From contig NZ_JAFMSU010000001.1 in the NCBI RefSeq assembly GCF_017916365.1, positions 310,001 through 374,000 of the forward strand: a stretch of 64,000 nucleotides of DNA, given 5' to 3'. The stretch is from Rufibacter roseolus. Its GTDB lineage: Bacteria > Bacteroidota > Bacteroidia > Cytophagales > Hymenobacteraceae. This document shows, in pieces, positions 49,126-57,862 of the stretch. The notes below the pieces were generated by a model. The model had not been told where the DNA came from, searched no databases, and worked only from the letters and a program-made list of their open reading frames with translations. A program made the translations under genes and the position numbers. Position 1 is the stretch's first letter. Each line of letters opens with the position of its first letter.

Positions 49126-49446
49126 ATGACAAAAGCAGTTCATTTCTCAGACACCACCTTTGAGGAGTTTCTTCAATCAGACAAACCCGTGTTGGTAGAT
49201 TTCTGGGCCGAGTGGTGCGGCCCTTGCCGGATGATTGGTCCGTTGGTAGAGGAGTTGGCGCAGGAATACGAAGGCAAAGCCATCATCGGTAAGCTGGATG
49301 TAGATAATAACCCGATCATCTCTGCTAAATACGGCATCAGAAGCATGCCCACCGTGCTGGTCATCAAAAACGGGCAAGTGGTAGAAAAGCAAGTGGGCGC
49401 GGTTCCCAAGAAGGTGCTGGAGCAAAAACTGACGGCACATTTGTAA
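49126..49446 (+). CDS. trxA: Thioredoxin
   Basis: This 106-residue cytosolic thioredoxin has the active site W30-CGPC-34 in DFWAEWCGPCRMIGPLVEEL, the cis-proline motif GIRSMPTVLVIKNG and the usual C-terminal helix KKVLEQKLTAHL. It reduces protein disulfides with electrons from thioredoxin reductase. A thioredoxin-reductase-like flavoprotein is encoded at 27389-28282, but whether they pair is unknown. It is monocistronic with its own promoter element. Confidence 0.96.
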   Translation: MTKAVHFSDTTFEEFLQSDKPVLVDFWAEWCGPCRMIGPLVEELAQEYEGKAIIGKLDVDNNPIISAKYGIRSMPTVLVIKNGQVVEKQVGAVPKKVLEQKLTAHL

Positions 49447-49515
49447 AAGACATACCACGGAGGTGTATTGAATTGCGCCACCTGGAATGTCAGATTCAGC
49501 CATTTCCCTTCTTCC

Positions 49516-49603
49516 TGTCATCCTGAAAGGATCTTGTGGGCGAACTAGAAAACATTTAATAGCTGCTACTCCAGTTCGCCTACAAAATCCTTTTAGAATG
49601 ACA
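49516..49603. repeat. MITE-like palindromic repeat, TGTCATCCTGAAAGG family, copy 2
   Basis: Inverted 31-bp arms at 49516-49546 and 49573-49603 pair with four mismatches around a 26-bp centre. The left arm begins TGTCATCCTGAAAGGATCTT, nearly the same as the right arm of the copy at 3855-3947 in complement. It lies between convergent trxA and htpG. Confidence 0.75.
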
Positions 49604-49629
49604 GCAGAGGTAGGAAGGAGCCTAAAAGC

Positions 49630-49664
49630 AAAGAGCCCGGAAACTTACGTTTCCGGGCTCTTTT
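49630..49664. terminator. Terminator between trxA and htpG
   Basis: Perfect 14-bp arms AAAGAGCCCGGAAA and its complement with a 6-nt loop, T-run on both strands, 27 bp past the htpG stop. Confidence 0.8.
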
Positions 49665-49690
49665 GGTAAAAACCGCTTTAAAACAGCAGA

Positions 49691-51517
49691 CTATTCTTTG
49701 TCAATCAATTCCACGCTCCGCTTTACAAAGGCGGTCAAGGCTGCACCGGAAAGCATGTTCTGTGACAAGAGCGCCAGGTCGTAGGCCTGCTTGGCTATCT
49801 TCTCGCCGCGCTCGTCGTTGTGCTTGAGGATGCGGTGGTTGATCGGGTGATTGGCGTTGATGGTCACGTTGTACATGTCTGGCAGGTTGCCCATCATCAT
49901 CATGCCACCGCCGCCCATGCGGTTCATGTCTTTCATGCGGCGCATGAACTCAGGTAGCGTGATAATTACAGGGGAGTCATCGGTGCTCAGGGCTTCTACC
50001 GTTACCGTCATGTTCTGGTTAGAGATCGCTTTCTCGAAAAGCTCCTTTAAACGCTTGGTTTCGTCTTCAGACAGAATGCTCTCCGGCTTGGCATCGGTCT
50101 GGATAAGCTTATCAATGGTGTCGGCGTCCACGCGTTTCAGGGTCGTTTTCTCCAGTTTCTGCTCTAACTGGCCAATGAAGTGCGGGTCAATCATAGAGTC
50201 CAGCTTCACCACATCGTAGTTGCGGCTCTGGGCCGTTTCAATGAAGGCGTGCTGCTTCTCGGCATCGGTGGTGTACAAGATCACCAGGTTACCGTCTTTG
50301 TCGGTTTGGTTGGCTTGCACCAGGTTGCGGTACTCTTCCAGGGTGTAGAATTTCTCGTCGGTGCTTTGCAGCAGGGTGAAGTCTTTGGCTTTCTCGTAGA
50401 ACTTGTCGTCTGACAGCATGCCGTACTTCACGAACACGGCAATGTCGTTCCACTTCTCTTCGTAGGCGGTGCGGTCTTTCTTGTAAATCTCGTTCAGTTT
50501 ATCGGCCACCTTACGGGTGATGTAGGTGTTGATTTTCTTCACGTTCGCATCGGCCTGCAGGAACGAGCGGCTCACGTTCAACGGAATGTCCGGGGAGTCA
50601 ATCACGCCGTGCAGCAGCATCAGGAATTCAGGCACTACGTCTTTCACCTCGTCGGTGATGAACACCTGGCGGCTGTAGAGCTGGATTTTGTTTTTCTGGA
50701 AATCGAACTCATTCTTCACTTTAGGGAAGTAAAGAATACCGGTCAGGTTAAACGGATAATCCACGTTGAGGTGAATCCAGAACAGCGGGTCCTCAGAGAA
50801 CGGATACAGTTCTTTGTAGAAGTTCTTGTAGTCCTCGTCGGTCAGTTCAGAAGGCGATTTGGTCCAGATCGGGTTCGGGTTGTTGATGGTCTCGCCGTTG
50901 AACTCTACCGGAATAGGCAGGAACTTGCAGTATTTGTTCAGGATGGTCTGAATGCGGGCTTCTTCCAGGAACTCCTCAGAATCTTCGGCGATGTTCAAGA
51001 TCACATCCGTTCCGCGCTCAGTGCGGTTGCCGTTGGTGATAGAGAACTCCGTGGAACCGTCGCATATCCAGTGAGCAGCCTCAGCGCCTTCCTGGTGTGA
51101 CAAGGTGTCAATTTCCACGGTGCCGGCCACCATAAACGCCGAGTAGAACCCTAACCCGAACTGCCCAATGATCTGGCTTTTGTCAGCATTGGAGTCTTTG
51201 TAGCGCTCCACAAACTCGGTGGCGCCAGAGAAAGCGATCTGGTTGATGTACTTCTTGATCTCCTCAGCGGTCATCCCTATCCCGTTATCGGAGATGATGA
51301 TCTGCTTTTTCTCTTTGTCTACCTTCACGGTCACCTTCAGCTCGCCCAAGTCACCTTTCAGCTCGCCAATGCTGGAGAGGCTTTTGGCTTTCTGGCTCGC
51401 ATCCACGGCGTTGGACACCAACTCACGCAGGAAAATCTCGTGGTCTGAGTACAAGAACTTCTTGATGATGGGGAAAATGTTCTCGGTGTGAATCGAAATC
51501 GTGCCTTTTTCTTCCAT
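49691..51517 (-). CDS. htpG: Hsp90-family chaperone HtpG
   Basis: HtpG is the bacterial Hsp90, an ATP-dependent dimeric chaperone. I start at the ATG at 51517 (608 residues, MEEKGTISIHTENIFPIIKK); the longer frame adds 25 unrelated residues. The GHKL ATPase domain shows FLRELVSNAVDASQKAK, IIISDNGIGMTAEEIKKYIN, IGQFGLGFYSAFMVAG and GTDVILNI. Middle-domain motifs include LYSRQVFITDE and DIPLNVSRSFLQ with the conserved Arg. The C-terminal dimerisation domain is present, with a Met/Gly-rich patch (MNRMGGGGMMMMGN). It is monocistronic. Confidence 0.96.
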   Translation of the reverse strand: MEEKGTISIHTENIFPIIKKFLYSDHEIFLRELVSNAVDASQKAKSLSSIGELKGDLGELKVTVKVDKEKKQIIISDNGIGMTAEEIKKYINQIAFSGATEFVERYKDSNADKSQIIGQFGLGFYSAFMVAGTVEIDTLSHQEGAEAAHWICDGSTEFSITNGNRTERGTDVILNIAEDSEEFLEEARIQTILNKYCKFLPIPVEFNGETINNPNPIWTKSPSELTDEDYKNFYKELYPFSEDPLFWIHLNVDYPFNLTGILYFPKVKNEFDFQKNKIQLYSRQVFITDEVKDVVPEFLMLLHGVIDSPDIPLNVSRSFLQADANVKKINTYITRKVADKLNEIYKKDRTAYEEKWNDIAVFVKYGMLSDDKFYEKAKDFTLLQSTDEKFYTLEEYRNLVQANQTDKDGNLVILYTTDAEKQHAFIETAQSRNYDVVKLDSMIDPHFIGQLEQKLEKTTLKRVDADTIDKLIQTDAKPESILSEDETKRLKELFEKAISNQNMTVTVEALSTDDSPVIITLPEFMRRMKDMNRMGGGGMMMMGNLPDMYNVTINANHPINHRILKHNDERGEKIAKQAYDLALLSQNMLSGAALTAFVKRSVELIDKE

Positions 51518-51709
51518 TTCCTTATCTATGTAAATAATGATGTGTGTTGCAGTTTTGTGAAAGTGTCTTGGCAAAAGCTGTTCCAGTACCATTCAAAATG
51601 ACAGGATGGCAGGATTTCAGGTGAAGTGGCTCGCCCAAATTCATCTTGCACGTTGCCGGTAGGTTGCAGATCGTAGGGCAATCCCTCTTCCTGTAAACGG
51701 CTCTTCCTG

Positions 51710-51743
51710 TTTTAGGGCCGATTTTTGAAAAACGGCCCTAAAA
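51710..51743. repeat. Hairpin of the recurrent family between divergent genes
   Basis: Perfect arms TTTTAGGGCC and GGCCCTAAAA around the tip GATTTTTGAAAAAC. It is placed between divergent htpG and the His-rich gene. Confidence 0.65.
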
Positions 51744-51844
51744 TAAAAACGCCTTCCTGCAGGGAGGTACCTGTTCTTTTTGGGCTTGACCTTCGTATTA
51801 CACCAATACCCGGCAGTTTCACTCTGAAATATGAATGCTGGTGC

Positions 51845-51852
51845 TATATTTG
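51845..51852 (+). promoter_or_regulatory. Bacteroidota -7 element of the His-rich/TonB operon
   Basis: TATATTTG matches TAnnTTTG exactly. It lies inside the first codons of the longest frame (ATG at 51831), which argues that the true start is downstream. Confidence 0.5.
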
Positions 51853-51869
51853 CGGATAACCTTCTAGTT

Positions 51870-52202
51870 GTGCGAAGTCTAAGGAATATAAGTGCTTACC
51901 TCTTGCTCCTGCTGTTCATGCGGGTGATGGTACCTGAAAAGGTACTGGTGGCCTTGCACGCCCACGCGCACTCAGAAGACAAACCGCACGATGAAAACCG
52001 GCCCCACATTGACAAGAAGCACACGCACTGTCCTACGGCCGAGTTGTTCAACACCCCTTTTCAACCCTCAGAGACCATAGTGGAGCTTACGGCTCCCATT
52101 CCTTTGGTAGATAGTTACCAGGATGGCTACGCTTTCATCTGGAAGTTCAGCTATCCGCATACCGCCTCTCCGCGCGGCCCCCCTGTAGCCCAACTCAGTT
52201 AA
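51870..52202 (+). CDS. Small exported histidine-rich protein
   Basis: The longest frame opens at an ATG at 51831, but an exact -7 promoter element lies within it. I prefer the GTG at 51870, giving 110 residues with a plausible leader (RSLRNISAYLLLLLFMRVMV). The mature part is His/Asp-rich (LHAHAHSEDKPHDENRPH, DKKHTHCPTAELFN), a pattern suited to binding zinc or another metal. It is followed by a TonB receptor and a lipoprotein on the same strand. No named family was recognised. Metal binding is inferred from composition and context. Confidence 0.65.
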   Translation: MRSLRNISAYLLLLLFMRVMVPEKVLVALHAHAHSEDKPHDENRPHIDKKHTHCPTAELFNTPFQPSETIVELTAPIPLVDSYQDGYAFIWKFSYPHTASPRGPPVAQLS

Positions 52203-52244
52203 TTCTTTTCCTTCAAGACTGGGCAGGTACTCCCTTGCTTCGCC

Positions 52245-52280
52245 GTTTAGGGCCTGTTTTTGTAAAAACAGGCCCTAAAC
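52245..52280. repeat. Perfect hairpin of the recurrent family inside the TonB operon
   Basis: Perfect 17-bp arms (GTTTAGGGCCTGTTTTT and its complement) separated by only two bases. It lies 42 bp past the His-rich gene and 62 bp before the receptor start, so it could attenuate or process the operon mRNA. Confidence 0.7.
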
Positions 52281-52342
52281 CCAACCCTTGAAGGCGGTTT
52301 GGAGGACGCTCCTCCTTTTCCCATTTCTTTTTTCTTACTGAG

Positions 52343-54745
52343 TTGCGCAAATACGTAAACTATTTGGTGCTGCTACTACTGTGTATTGGCCTGGCTTCTG
52401 CCCGTGTCCTGGCACAGAATGGTCCGATCCTTACCGGAACAGATGCTCCTGCCGATGCAGACTGCGGCATCACGCTTTCCGGCAAAGTCACCGACCATGA
52501 AGACCGCAGCCCCTTGATTGGTGCCACCGTGGTTTTGGAAGGCACCCCCCACACCAGCATCACCGATGCCAACGGCCATTACCATTTCCATGACCTTTGC
52601 CCCGGTACCTACCGGTTGGTGGTGTCTTACATTGGCTACAACCCAGAACGGCTGGAGAAGTCGGTTCGCTCCCCGGAGGTCATCAACTTCCGCCTGCACC
52701 CAGACGCTCTTCAGCTACACTCTGTGGAGGTCCGAATTGCCAAACAGCGCGAGCAGATTCCGCAGGCCACGGGCCACTTAAACGGACAGGAACTGCGGCA
52801 GACCCATGGCCAATCGCTGGCCCAGTCGCTGGAAAGGATGACCGGCGTAACCAGCATCCAGACCGGGCCCAGCATTGCCAAACCCGTCATCCACGGCATG
52901 CACAGCAGCCGCGTGCTGGTCATGAACAACGGCGTGCGCCACGAGGCCCAGCAATGGGGTTCTGAGCACGCGCCTGAGATTGACCCGTTTGTGGCTTCTG
53001 AACTGACGGTGGTGAAAGGCGCCGCCGGCGTACGCTACGGCGCCGATGCCATTGGCGGCGTGATTCTGGTAGAGCCTAAACCTCTGCGGGATTCGGCGGG
53101 CACCAGTGCCGAGTTGAATCTGGTAGGCGTGAGCCATAACCGCCAGGGCGTGGTGTCGGGCATGGTGGAAAGCAACCCGGCGGGTATCCCGTCGCTAAGC
53201 TGGCGCTTGCAAGGGACGCTCAAAAAAGCCGGAAACAGCAAAACCCCAGATTATTACCTGGCCAACACCGGCTACCAGGAGCAGAACTTCTCGGCCGCCG
53301 CCGGTTGGACCCGCCAGAAGTTCGGGGTAGATGCCTTTTTCAGCCGATTTGACACCAAGCTGGGCGTGTTCTCGGCCTCGCACGTGGGCAATCTTACCGA
53401 CATCCGGAACGCCCTGCAACGGGAACGCCCGGAGCCGGAAGCTGCTTTCACCTATGACATCGGGGTGCCGTATCAGAACGTGACCCATGATCTGATGCGC
53501 CTGCACGGTTTCTACCGCACAGGTCCGGCCAGCCGATTGCTCTTCACCTACGCGCGGCAATACAACCAGCGCGAGGAGTATGACGCCCACGGCGACCAAA
53601 GCACCCCTGGTTTACGGTTTGAGATCACCACCCACAGCAGCGAAGCCGTTTGGGAACACCCGCTCATCTGGAACCTGAAAGGCAGCATCGGGGCCACGTA
53701 CCAATACCAGTTCAACCGCTACGAGGGACGTTTCTTTGTGCCGTTTTACCAGAGCCACACCGGTGGACTATTCTGGATTGAGAACTGGGAGAAAGGCAAA
53801 TGGCACGTGGAAGCAGGGCTCAGGTACGATTACCGCTACCTGCAGGCCAAGTTGTTCCGCAAAGACACTCCGGAGAGAACCGGCCAGTCTGAGTTGGACA
53901 ATGAGCTGCTCACGCCTACGCACCGGTTCCAGAACCTGTCTGGTACGTTGGGCGCCATCTACCACTTCGGGCCGCACCTTGATCTGAACCTGAATGCCTC
54001 CACGGCCTGGCGGTCGCCAACTACTAGTGAGTTGTACAGCAACGGCATTCACCATGGTACGGGTACCTACGAGTATGGCAATGCGAATCTAGGCGTAGAA
54101 CGGGCCTACAACTTCATGGCTACGCTGGCTTACGTGCAGAACAAGCGCCTGAACGGCGAGATCAGTGTGTACCACAACTACATAGACAACTACATCTACC
54201 AGGAACCCGACACGGTGCCTACGCTCACCATCCGAGGCGCTTTCCTGACGGCCCGGCAGAAGCAAACCAATGCCACCTTCACCGGCATGGATGTGAGTGC
54301 GTCTTACCAGTTGACGGACCATCTTCTGTTCGCCACCAAGGCCTCCCTGGTGCGGGCCTACAACCGTTCCGCCGATGAGTACCTGATCTGGATTCCAACA
54401 GACCGCTATGAGAACAGCCTGCGCTATTCCGTAGAACGATTGGGAGCCCAGGGAGTATTTGCGCAAAACTTTCTTCAAATCAGCGGACTAGCCGTGCCCC
54501 GGCAGCGCCACATCCCAGACAATTACCTGGCCCGGGATTACGCCATGCCACCTGCCGGCTATTTCCTGCTGAACGCCGAGGCGGGAACCACCCTGCAGTT
54601 AGGCAAACATCAGATAGAGGTAGGCCTTATTGGCCGCAACCTCCTGAACACCGCCTACCGCGATTACCTGAACCGTTTCCGGTACTACGCCGATGAAATA
54701 GGCCGGTCCATTACCCTGCGGGTGAGCATCCCGCTGAACTTTTAA
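52343..54745 (+). CDS. TonB-dependent outer membrane receptor
   Basis: This 800-residue receptor imports a ligand across the outer membrane with TonB energy. It starts at a TTG (52343); no ATG lies before the signal peptide (RKYVNYLVLLLLCIGLASA). Domains in order: a carboxypeptidase-regulatory-like fold at about 45-125 (LSGKVTDHEDRSPLIGATVV), the plug at about 135-250 (LAQSLERMTGVTSIQTGPSI, RYGADAIGGVILVEP) and a beta-barrel to a C-terminal Phe (RVSIPLNF). Neighbours are a His-rich exported protein and a periplasmic-fold lipoprotein, so zinc or another metal is a likely substrate. This is inferred. Confidence 0.93.
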   Translation: MRKYVNYLVLLLLCIGLASARVLAQNGPILTGTDAPADADCGITLSGKVTDHEDRSPLIGATVVLEGTPHTSITDANGHYHFHDLCPGTYRLVVSYIGYNPERLEKSVRSPEVINFRLHPDALQLHSVEVRIAKQREQIPQATGHLNGQELRQTHGQSLAQSLERMTGVTSIQTGPSIAKPVIHGMHSSRVLVMNNGVRHEAQQWGSEHAPEIDPFVASELTVVKGAAGVRYGADAIGGVILVEPKPLRDSAGTSAELNLVGVSHNRQGVVSGMVESNPAGIPSLSWRLQGTLKKAGNSKTPDYYLANTGYQEQNFSAAAGWTRQKFGVDAFFSRFDTKLGVFSASHVGNLTDIRNALQRERPEPEAAFTYDIGVPYQNVTHDLMRLHGFYRTGPASRLLFTYARQYNQREEYDAHGDQSTPGLRFEITTHSSEAVWEHPLIWNLKGSIGATYQYQFNRYEGRFFVPFYQSHTGGLFWIENWEKGKWHVEAGLRYDYRYLQAKLFRKDTPERTGQSELDNELLTPTHRFQNLSGTLGAIYHFGPHLDLNLNASTAWRSPTTSELYSNGIHHGTGTYEYGNANLGVERAYNFMATLAYVQNKRLNGEISVYHNYIDNYIYQEPDTVPTLTIRGAFLTARQKQTNATFTGMDVSASYQLTDHLLFATKASLVRAYNRSADEYLIWIPTDRYENSLRYSVERLGAQGVFAQNFLQISGLAVPRQRHIPDNYLARDYAMPPAGYFLLNAEAGTTLQLGKHQIEVGLIGRNLLNTAYRDYLNRFRYYADEIGRSITLRVSIPLNF

Positions 54746-54780
54746 ACCTGAATTTTCACCTGAAAAGACTTTAAATCCCC

Positions 54781-55335
54781 ATGAAATTATTTTTGAAACC
54801 TTCCTTAGCCTTTTTGTTCACTGCTTCTGTGTTCATGACTTCCTGCAGCAATGACGAAGATCCAATTCCTACGAACGAGGAAGAACTGATCACCACCTTG
54901 CAGTTGACCATGGTTCCACAGGGCGGCGGTGCTACTGTCACCGCTACCTACCGTGATTTGGATGGCGACGGAGGCCAGGCACCCACCGTTACCGGCGCTA
55001 CTTTGGCCGCGAACAAAACTTATGATGTCACCGTGAAAGTGATGGATGAGTCTAAAAACCCCGCCGAGGACATCACCGAAGAAGTGGAGGAAGAAGGCGA
55101 TGAGCACCAGTTCTTCTACGTGGTTTCCAATGGCCTGAACCTATCTGTGGCGTATAATGACACCGACAGCAACAACCGTCCGGTAGGCATCCACACCAGA
55201 GCCATTACCACCTCTGCCTCAACCGGCAACCTACAAGTGATCCTGAAGCACCAGCCTAACTCTAAAAGCGCTACCAGCACCATCAACACCGGTGAGACAG
55301 ACGCCGAGGTAAGCTTCTTGATCACCATCCAGTAA
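54781..55335 (+). CDS. Lipoprotein, type 1 periplasmic-binding-fold-like family
   Basis: This 184-residue lipoprotein has leader MKLFLKPSLAFLFTASVF and lipobox MTSC, followed by NDEDPIPTNEEELITTLQLT, the form of small lipoproteins that Bacteroidota annotations call type 1 periplasmic binding fold superfamily. The mature domain is beta-rich (GGATVTATYRDLDGDG, NKTYDVTVKVMDESKN, LQVILKHQPNSKS). It lies 35 bp after the TonB receptor and the two are commonly paired. It may hand the ligand to the receptor or act at the cell surface. A terminator follows. Confidence 0.82.
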   Translation: MKLFLKPSLAFLFTASVFMTSCSNDEDPIPTNEEELITTLQLTMVPQGGGATVTATYRDLDGDGGQAPTVTGATLAANKTYDVTVKVMDESKNPAEDITEEVEEEGDEHQFFYVVSNGLNLSVAYNDTDSNNRPVGIHTRAITTSASTGNLQVILKHQPNSKSATSTINTGETDAEVSFLITIQ

Positions 55336-55356
55336 GGGTAATAACCCCAATAGTGT

Positions 55357-55386
55357 AAAAGGCCCCGGCACATGCCAGGGCCTTTT
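55357..55386 (+). terminator. Terminator of the metal-uptake operon
   Basis: Arms AAAAGGCCCCGGCA and TGCCAGGGCCTTTT with one mismatch and a 2-nt loop, 21 bp past the stop. Confidence 0.8.
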
Positions 55387-55426
55387 CTGTTTTAAGCCTG
55401 TTTTCTTCCAAAGGGGTCAGAAATGC

Positions 55427-55454
55427 AAAACCCGCCTCAGGAGATGAAGCGGGT
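55427..55454 (-). terminator. Terminator of the TraB/GumN gene
   Basis: On the minus strand ACCCGCTTCA pairs with TGAGGCGGGT and is followed by TTT. It lies 37 bp past the stop. Confidence 0.7.
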
Positions 55455-55491
55455 CTTGCTGCGGGTTTAGATAGATCTGCTTTAAAATATA

Positions 55492-56382
55492 TTAGTCAAG
55501 TACTGGCTCTACTTTGTAGCCCTGGGCACGCAGCAGCTGAATGAGTCCTTCTTCACCGGCCAAGTGGGCGGCGCCTACGGCTACAAAAGAGGGGCTTTTT
55601 TGCATCATGTCTACCATGGGGGCCAACCATTTGTGGTTACGCTCATCCAGCAGCATGTCGTTTGACTTGGCTGCATCTTCCTGCGAGGTAATGAGGCTGT
55701 AAAGCCCGTTAAGGTCTTCCTGCTGGTAAAGTGACAGCATGTTCCTCATGAGCTTGCGCTGTTTGTCAAACTGCTTCACGTTGTTGAGTAGCTGCGAGGT
55801 CTGGTCCTCAAGGGTAGATTGGTCAAAAAGGGCCACCTGCTCTTCGGGGGTTTCCAGCACATACACATTCTTGTGCCACTTTTTGGCCAAATCCAGCAGG
55901 GCCAGATCATAAGACTCAGGGCTGTAGCCCAACAATTTAGGGTAAAGAAGCAACTGACCCAGGAACCCGGGCTTTATGTAGCGGAACTGTTGCATGCTGC
56001 GTTCCAGGGTGTCTTTCACAAAGCTAGTAAGAAGGCTGTATTCCTGCACCGTCATCAGAGACTCCAGCGGCTGGCTCATGCGCATGGACTTTGAGATGAG
56101 GCGGGTTAACTTGGGGCTGTCCAGGTCTACTTCAAAGACCACGGTCTCGGACTTTATCATTTTTTGTTTTACCTTACTAGGCAGAACAAACTGATCTTTG
56201 GGCACTAAGTGGAAGGTTCCGTAGAGATAGGAGGTTTTTATTCCTTTGCCGCTCACTTTCCAGAGCAGGGAGTTGCCTTGGGCATTGGGGGTAGCGCACG
56301 TTCCCTTCTCAGGAGAAAGCATTACGCCCAGGAAGAGACTCAGGAAGAAAAACCAAAAAATGCCGCGTTGGTACGTGCCCAT
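55492..56382 (-). CDS. TraB/GumN family protein
   Basis: This 296-residue protein belongs to the TraB/GumN family, putative metal-dependent proteases related to Tiki. The ATG at 56382 gives an N-terminal signal (GIFWFFFLSLFLGVMLS); the frame extends to a TTG at 56409. Family motifs are SYLYGTFHLVPKDQF near residue 55, the central RN-W in LLDERNHKWLAPM, and FVAVGAAHLAGEEGLIQLL at the C-terminus. It is probably exported and membrane-associated. The substrate is unknown. Confidence 0.9.
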   Translation of the reverse strand: MGTYQRGIFWFFFLSLFLGVMLSPEKGTCATPNAQGNSLLWKVSGKGIKTSYLYGTFHLVPKDQFVLPSKVKQKMIKSETVVFEVDLDSPKLTRLISKSMRMSQPLESLMTVQEYSLLTSFVKDTLERSMQQFRYIKPGFLGQLLLYPKLLGYSPESYDLALLDLAKKWHKNVYVLETPEEQVALFDQSTLEDQTSQLLNNVKQFDKQRKLMRNMLSLYQQEDLNGLYSLITSQEDAAKSNDMLLDERNHKWLAPMVDMMQKSPSFVAVGAAHLAGEEGLIQLLRAQGYKVEPVLD

Positions 56383-56587
56383 AGAAAGAAGGTTACAGAA
56401 CTTTAACAAAATTATAATTTTTTTTTAGAGCACCATACGGCCTATGTTATTATTCCGATGAAACCGGAAGATTACCCGTTCAAACCTAACCTCCTGCCGA
56501 TAAAGAAATTACCCCCTTATGGGCATGAATACAGAATTATAACTAAAGTCCTACTCCGCTTTCACCCTTAAAACCTGTTTCTCCTTT

Positions 56588-57823
56588 ATGCAACCTACCA
56601 CCTCTCCGGCCACAAAGAGTAAACTGCTAAATACCGCCGTTATTGTGGCAGCCCTGGGCTACTTTGTAGACATTTATGACCTTGTCCTCTTTAGTATAGT
56701 AAGGATAGCGAGCCTGAAGGAGATAGGCATCACCAGCCCGGCAGCCTTGCTGGAGGAGGGAGTGCATCTAATAAATATGCAAATGACGGGCATGCTGCTG
56801 GGTGGAATCTTCTGGGGTGTACTGGGCGACAAGCGAGGCCGCATTTCGGTGCTTTTTGGCTCTATCTTCTTGTATTCTGCCGCGAACATCGCCAATGGTT
56901 TCGTGACGGATCTGGGGCTTTACGCCTGGCTTAGGTTCATTGCCGGGGTAGGTTTGGCGGGCGAACTAGGCGCGGGAATCACGCTGGTTTCTGAGGTTCT
57001 GCCCAAGGAGAAACGGGGCTACGGAACCACCATTGTGGCTTCTGTGGGCATTTCTGGGGCTATTTTGGCGGGTATCATAGGCGAATACTTCCATTGGCGT
57101 ACGGCTTACTTTGTAGGAGGCGGACTGGGCTTATTGCTGCTGCTCCTGAGGATTGGGGTCTACGAATCCGGAATGTTTGAAAAAGCCCAAAAACAGGAGG
57201 TGGCCCGGGGCAATTTTCTGAGCCTATTCACCAGCGGTACCCGCTTCTTCAAATACCTCAAATGCATCCTTATTGGCGTGCCCATCTGGTTTGTGATTGG
57301 CGTGCTTATCACCTTCTCCCCCGAGATCAGCCAGGCTCTGGGCATCACGGCTCCCATCTCGGCAGCCAAAGGCATCGGGTTCTCTTATTTCGGGCTTACG
57401 GTGGGTGATCTGGCCAGTGGCCTGCTGAGTCAGAAACTGCGGAGCCGCAAAAGGGTGGTGGTGCTGTTCCTGCTGCTGCTTTCCGGCATTGTGGCGTTGT
57501 TCCTGCTGGCCCAGGGCGCCAGCGAAGCCTACTTCTATGCCCTGTGCGTGGCTTTGGGTTTCGGGAGCGGGTACTGGGCGGTGTTCGTGACCATCGCGGC
57601 AGAGCAGTTCGGCACCAACATCAGGGCTACCGTTACTACCACCGTTCCCAATTTCGTGCGCGGGGCGGTTGTGGCGCTCACGCTTTCCTTTAAAAGCCTC
57701 CAGGACGATTTCGGGCTGCTGCCTACCGCGGCGCTCCTGGGCGCCATCACTATCATCATCGCGTTGATCTCCATCAGCACCCTGCCCGAGAGTTTCAACA
57801 AAGACCTAGACTACACCGAATAA
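56588..57823 (+). CDS. MFS transporter (metabolite:H+ symporter type)
   Basis: This 411-residue inner-membrane transporter has about twelve helices. Motif A is GVLGDKRGRISVLFGS near residues 79-94. The first helix carries YFVDIYDLVLFS, typical of the metabolite:proton symporter (sialate/aromatic acid/sugar) branch, and helix 5 has GVGLAGELGAGITLVSE. The substrate cannot be told. Its stop codon lies within a perfect bidirectional hairpin shared with the convergent next gene. Confidence 0.9.
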   Translation: MQPTTSPATKSKLLNTAVIVAALGYFVDIYDLVLFSIVRIASLKEIGITSPAALLEEGVHLINMQMTGMLLGGIFWGVLGDKRGRISVLFGSIFLYSAANIANGFVTDLGLYAWLRFIAGVGLAGELGAGITLVSEVLPKEKRGYGTTIVASVGISGAILAGIIGEYFHWRTAYFVGGGLGLLLLLLRIGVYESGMFEKAQKQEVARGNFLSLFTSGTRFFKYLKCILIGVPIWFVIGVLITFSPEISQALGITAPISAAKGIGFSYFGLTVGDLASGLLSQKLRSRKRVVVLFLLLLSGIVALFLLAQGASEAYFYALCVALGFGSGYWAVFVTIAAEQFGTNIRATVTTTVPNFVRGAVVALTLSFKSLQDDFGLLPTAALLGAITIIIALISISTLPESFNKDLDYTE

Positions 57824-57862
57824 AGTTTCGGGCCTGTTTTTCTCAAAACAGGCCCGAAACTT
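57823..57862. terminator. Perfect bidirectional hairpin overlapping two stop codons
   Basis: Perfect 18-bp arms (AAGTTTCGGGCCTGTTTT and its complement) with loop TCTC. It starts on the last base of the MFS stop and covers the first two plus-strand bases of the stop of the convergent MORN/TonB gene. It belongs to the recurrent family. Confidence 0.8.

Larger units (their letters stand above)
51518..51869. other. Divergent regulatory region, htpG / metal-uptake operon
   Basis: It contains a recurrent-family hairpin (51710-51743) and the -7 element at 51845-51852. No gene ends here, so the hairpin cannot be a simple terminator. No convincing ORF. Confidence 0.45.
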
